A stretch of 12,575 nucleotides of DNA from assembly GCA_021203115.1 (NCBI GenBank), contig JAJQBV010000009.1:1-12575 (forward strand), in the 5' to 3' direction. The notes under the pieces are model-generated. The model worked only from the letters and a program-made list of their open reading frames with translations. It did not search any database and was not told the DNA's origin. A program made the position numbers and the translations under genes. Shown in pieces: positions 12,541 to 12,575 of the stretch. This stretch comes from Clostridiales bacterium (lineage in GTDB: Bacteria > Bacillota > Clostridia > Lachnospirales > Lachnospiraceae). Positions within the stretch are counted from its first letter, which is position 1. Every line of letters begins with the position of its first letter.

Positions 12541-12575
12541 AACCGCAATAAAAACAGCCACTTTCTTCAATCTGG

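Overview
The window looks like chromosomal DNA of an anaerobic Firmicute, most likely a Lachnospiraceae-type gut clostridium. This is inferred from strong AGGAGG-type ribosome binding sites, an Fe-S type Rrf2 regulator, Nuo/GltD-type soluble iron-sulfur flavoproteins, a PucR-type regulator, and a wall-anchored-looking protein with a TGD sorting region. No marker gene fixes the species.

Layout. A truncated tRNA-Pro(CGG) gene lies at the left edge (minus strand) behind a textbook promoter (93-121). Next, all on the minus strand, come an Rrf2 regulator (185-628), a strong terminator (709-738), a GH42 beta-galactosidase (779-2791) with its own likely promoter, and another strong terminator (2853-2888). 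A three-gene minus-strand redox operon follows at 2936-7858. It is transcribed as a NuoG-like/GltD-like fusion, then a NuoF-like Fe-S protein, then a fumarate-reductase/ketosteroid-dehydrogenase-superfamily flavoprotein. Divergent from it is a PucR/CdaR-type regulator (8048-9600, plus strand) whose reading frame is broken. The right end holds a minus-strand secreted surface protein (9624-12461) interrupted by a single in-frame TGA. No gene-free stretch exceeds about 170 bases.

How the parts may work together (inference). The large fusion protein carries a GltD/NfnB-type FAD and NAD(P)H site plus a chain of NuoG-type clusters. The NuoF-like partner keeps its Fe-S ligands and has two extra [4Fe-4S] sites, but has lost the sequence motifs that bind FMN and NADH in real NuoF. 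It therefore looks like a wire between the fusion protein and the terminal flavoprotein. The flavoprotein lacks the residues that define fumarate reductases and probably reduces another, unknown, unsaturated substrate. The 156-base divergent promoter region contains a striking array of TTCAAC/GTTGAA half sites, including two mirror-image dyads. These are probably the binding sites of the adjacent regulator.

Two of the eight protein loci carry disruptions: a dinucleotide frameshift in the regulator and a nonsense codon in the surface protein. These could be real decay, strain-level on/off switching, or sequence errors. The surface gene also has an eight-G homopolymer in its upstream region, so a switching hypothesis is worth testing.
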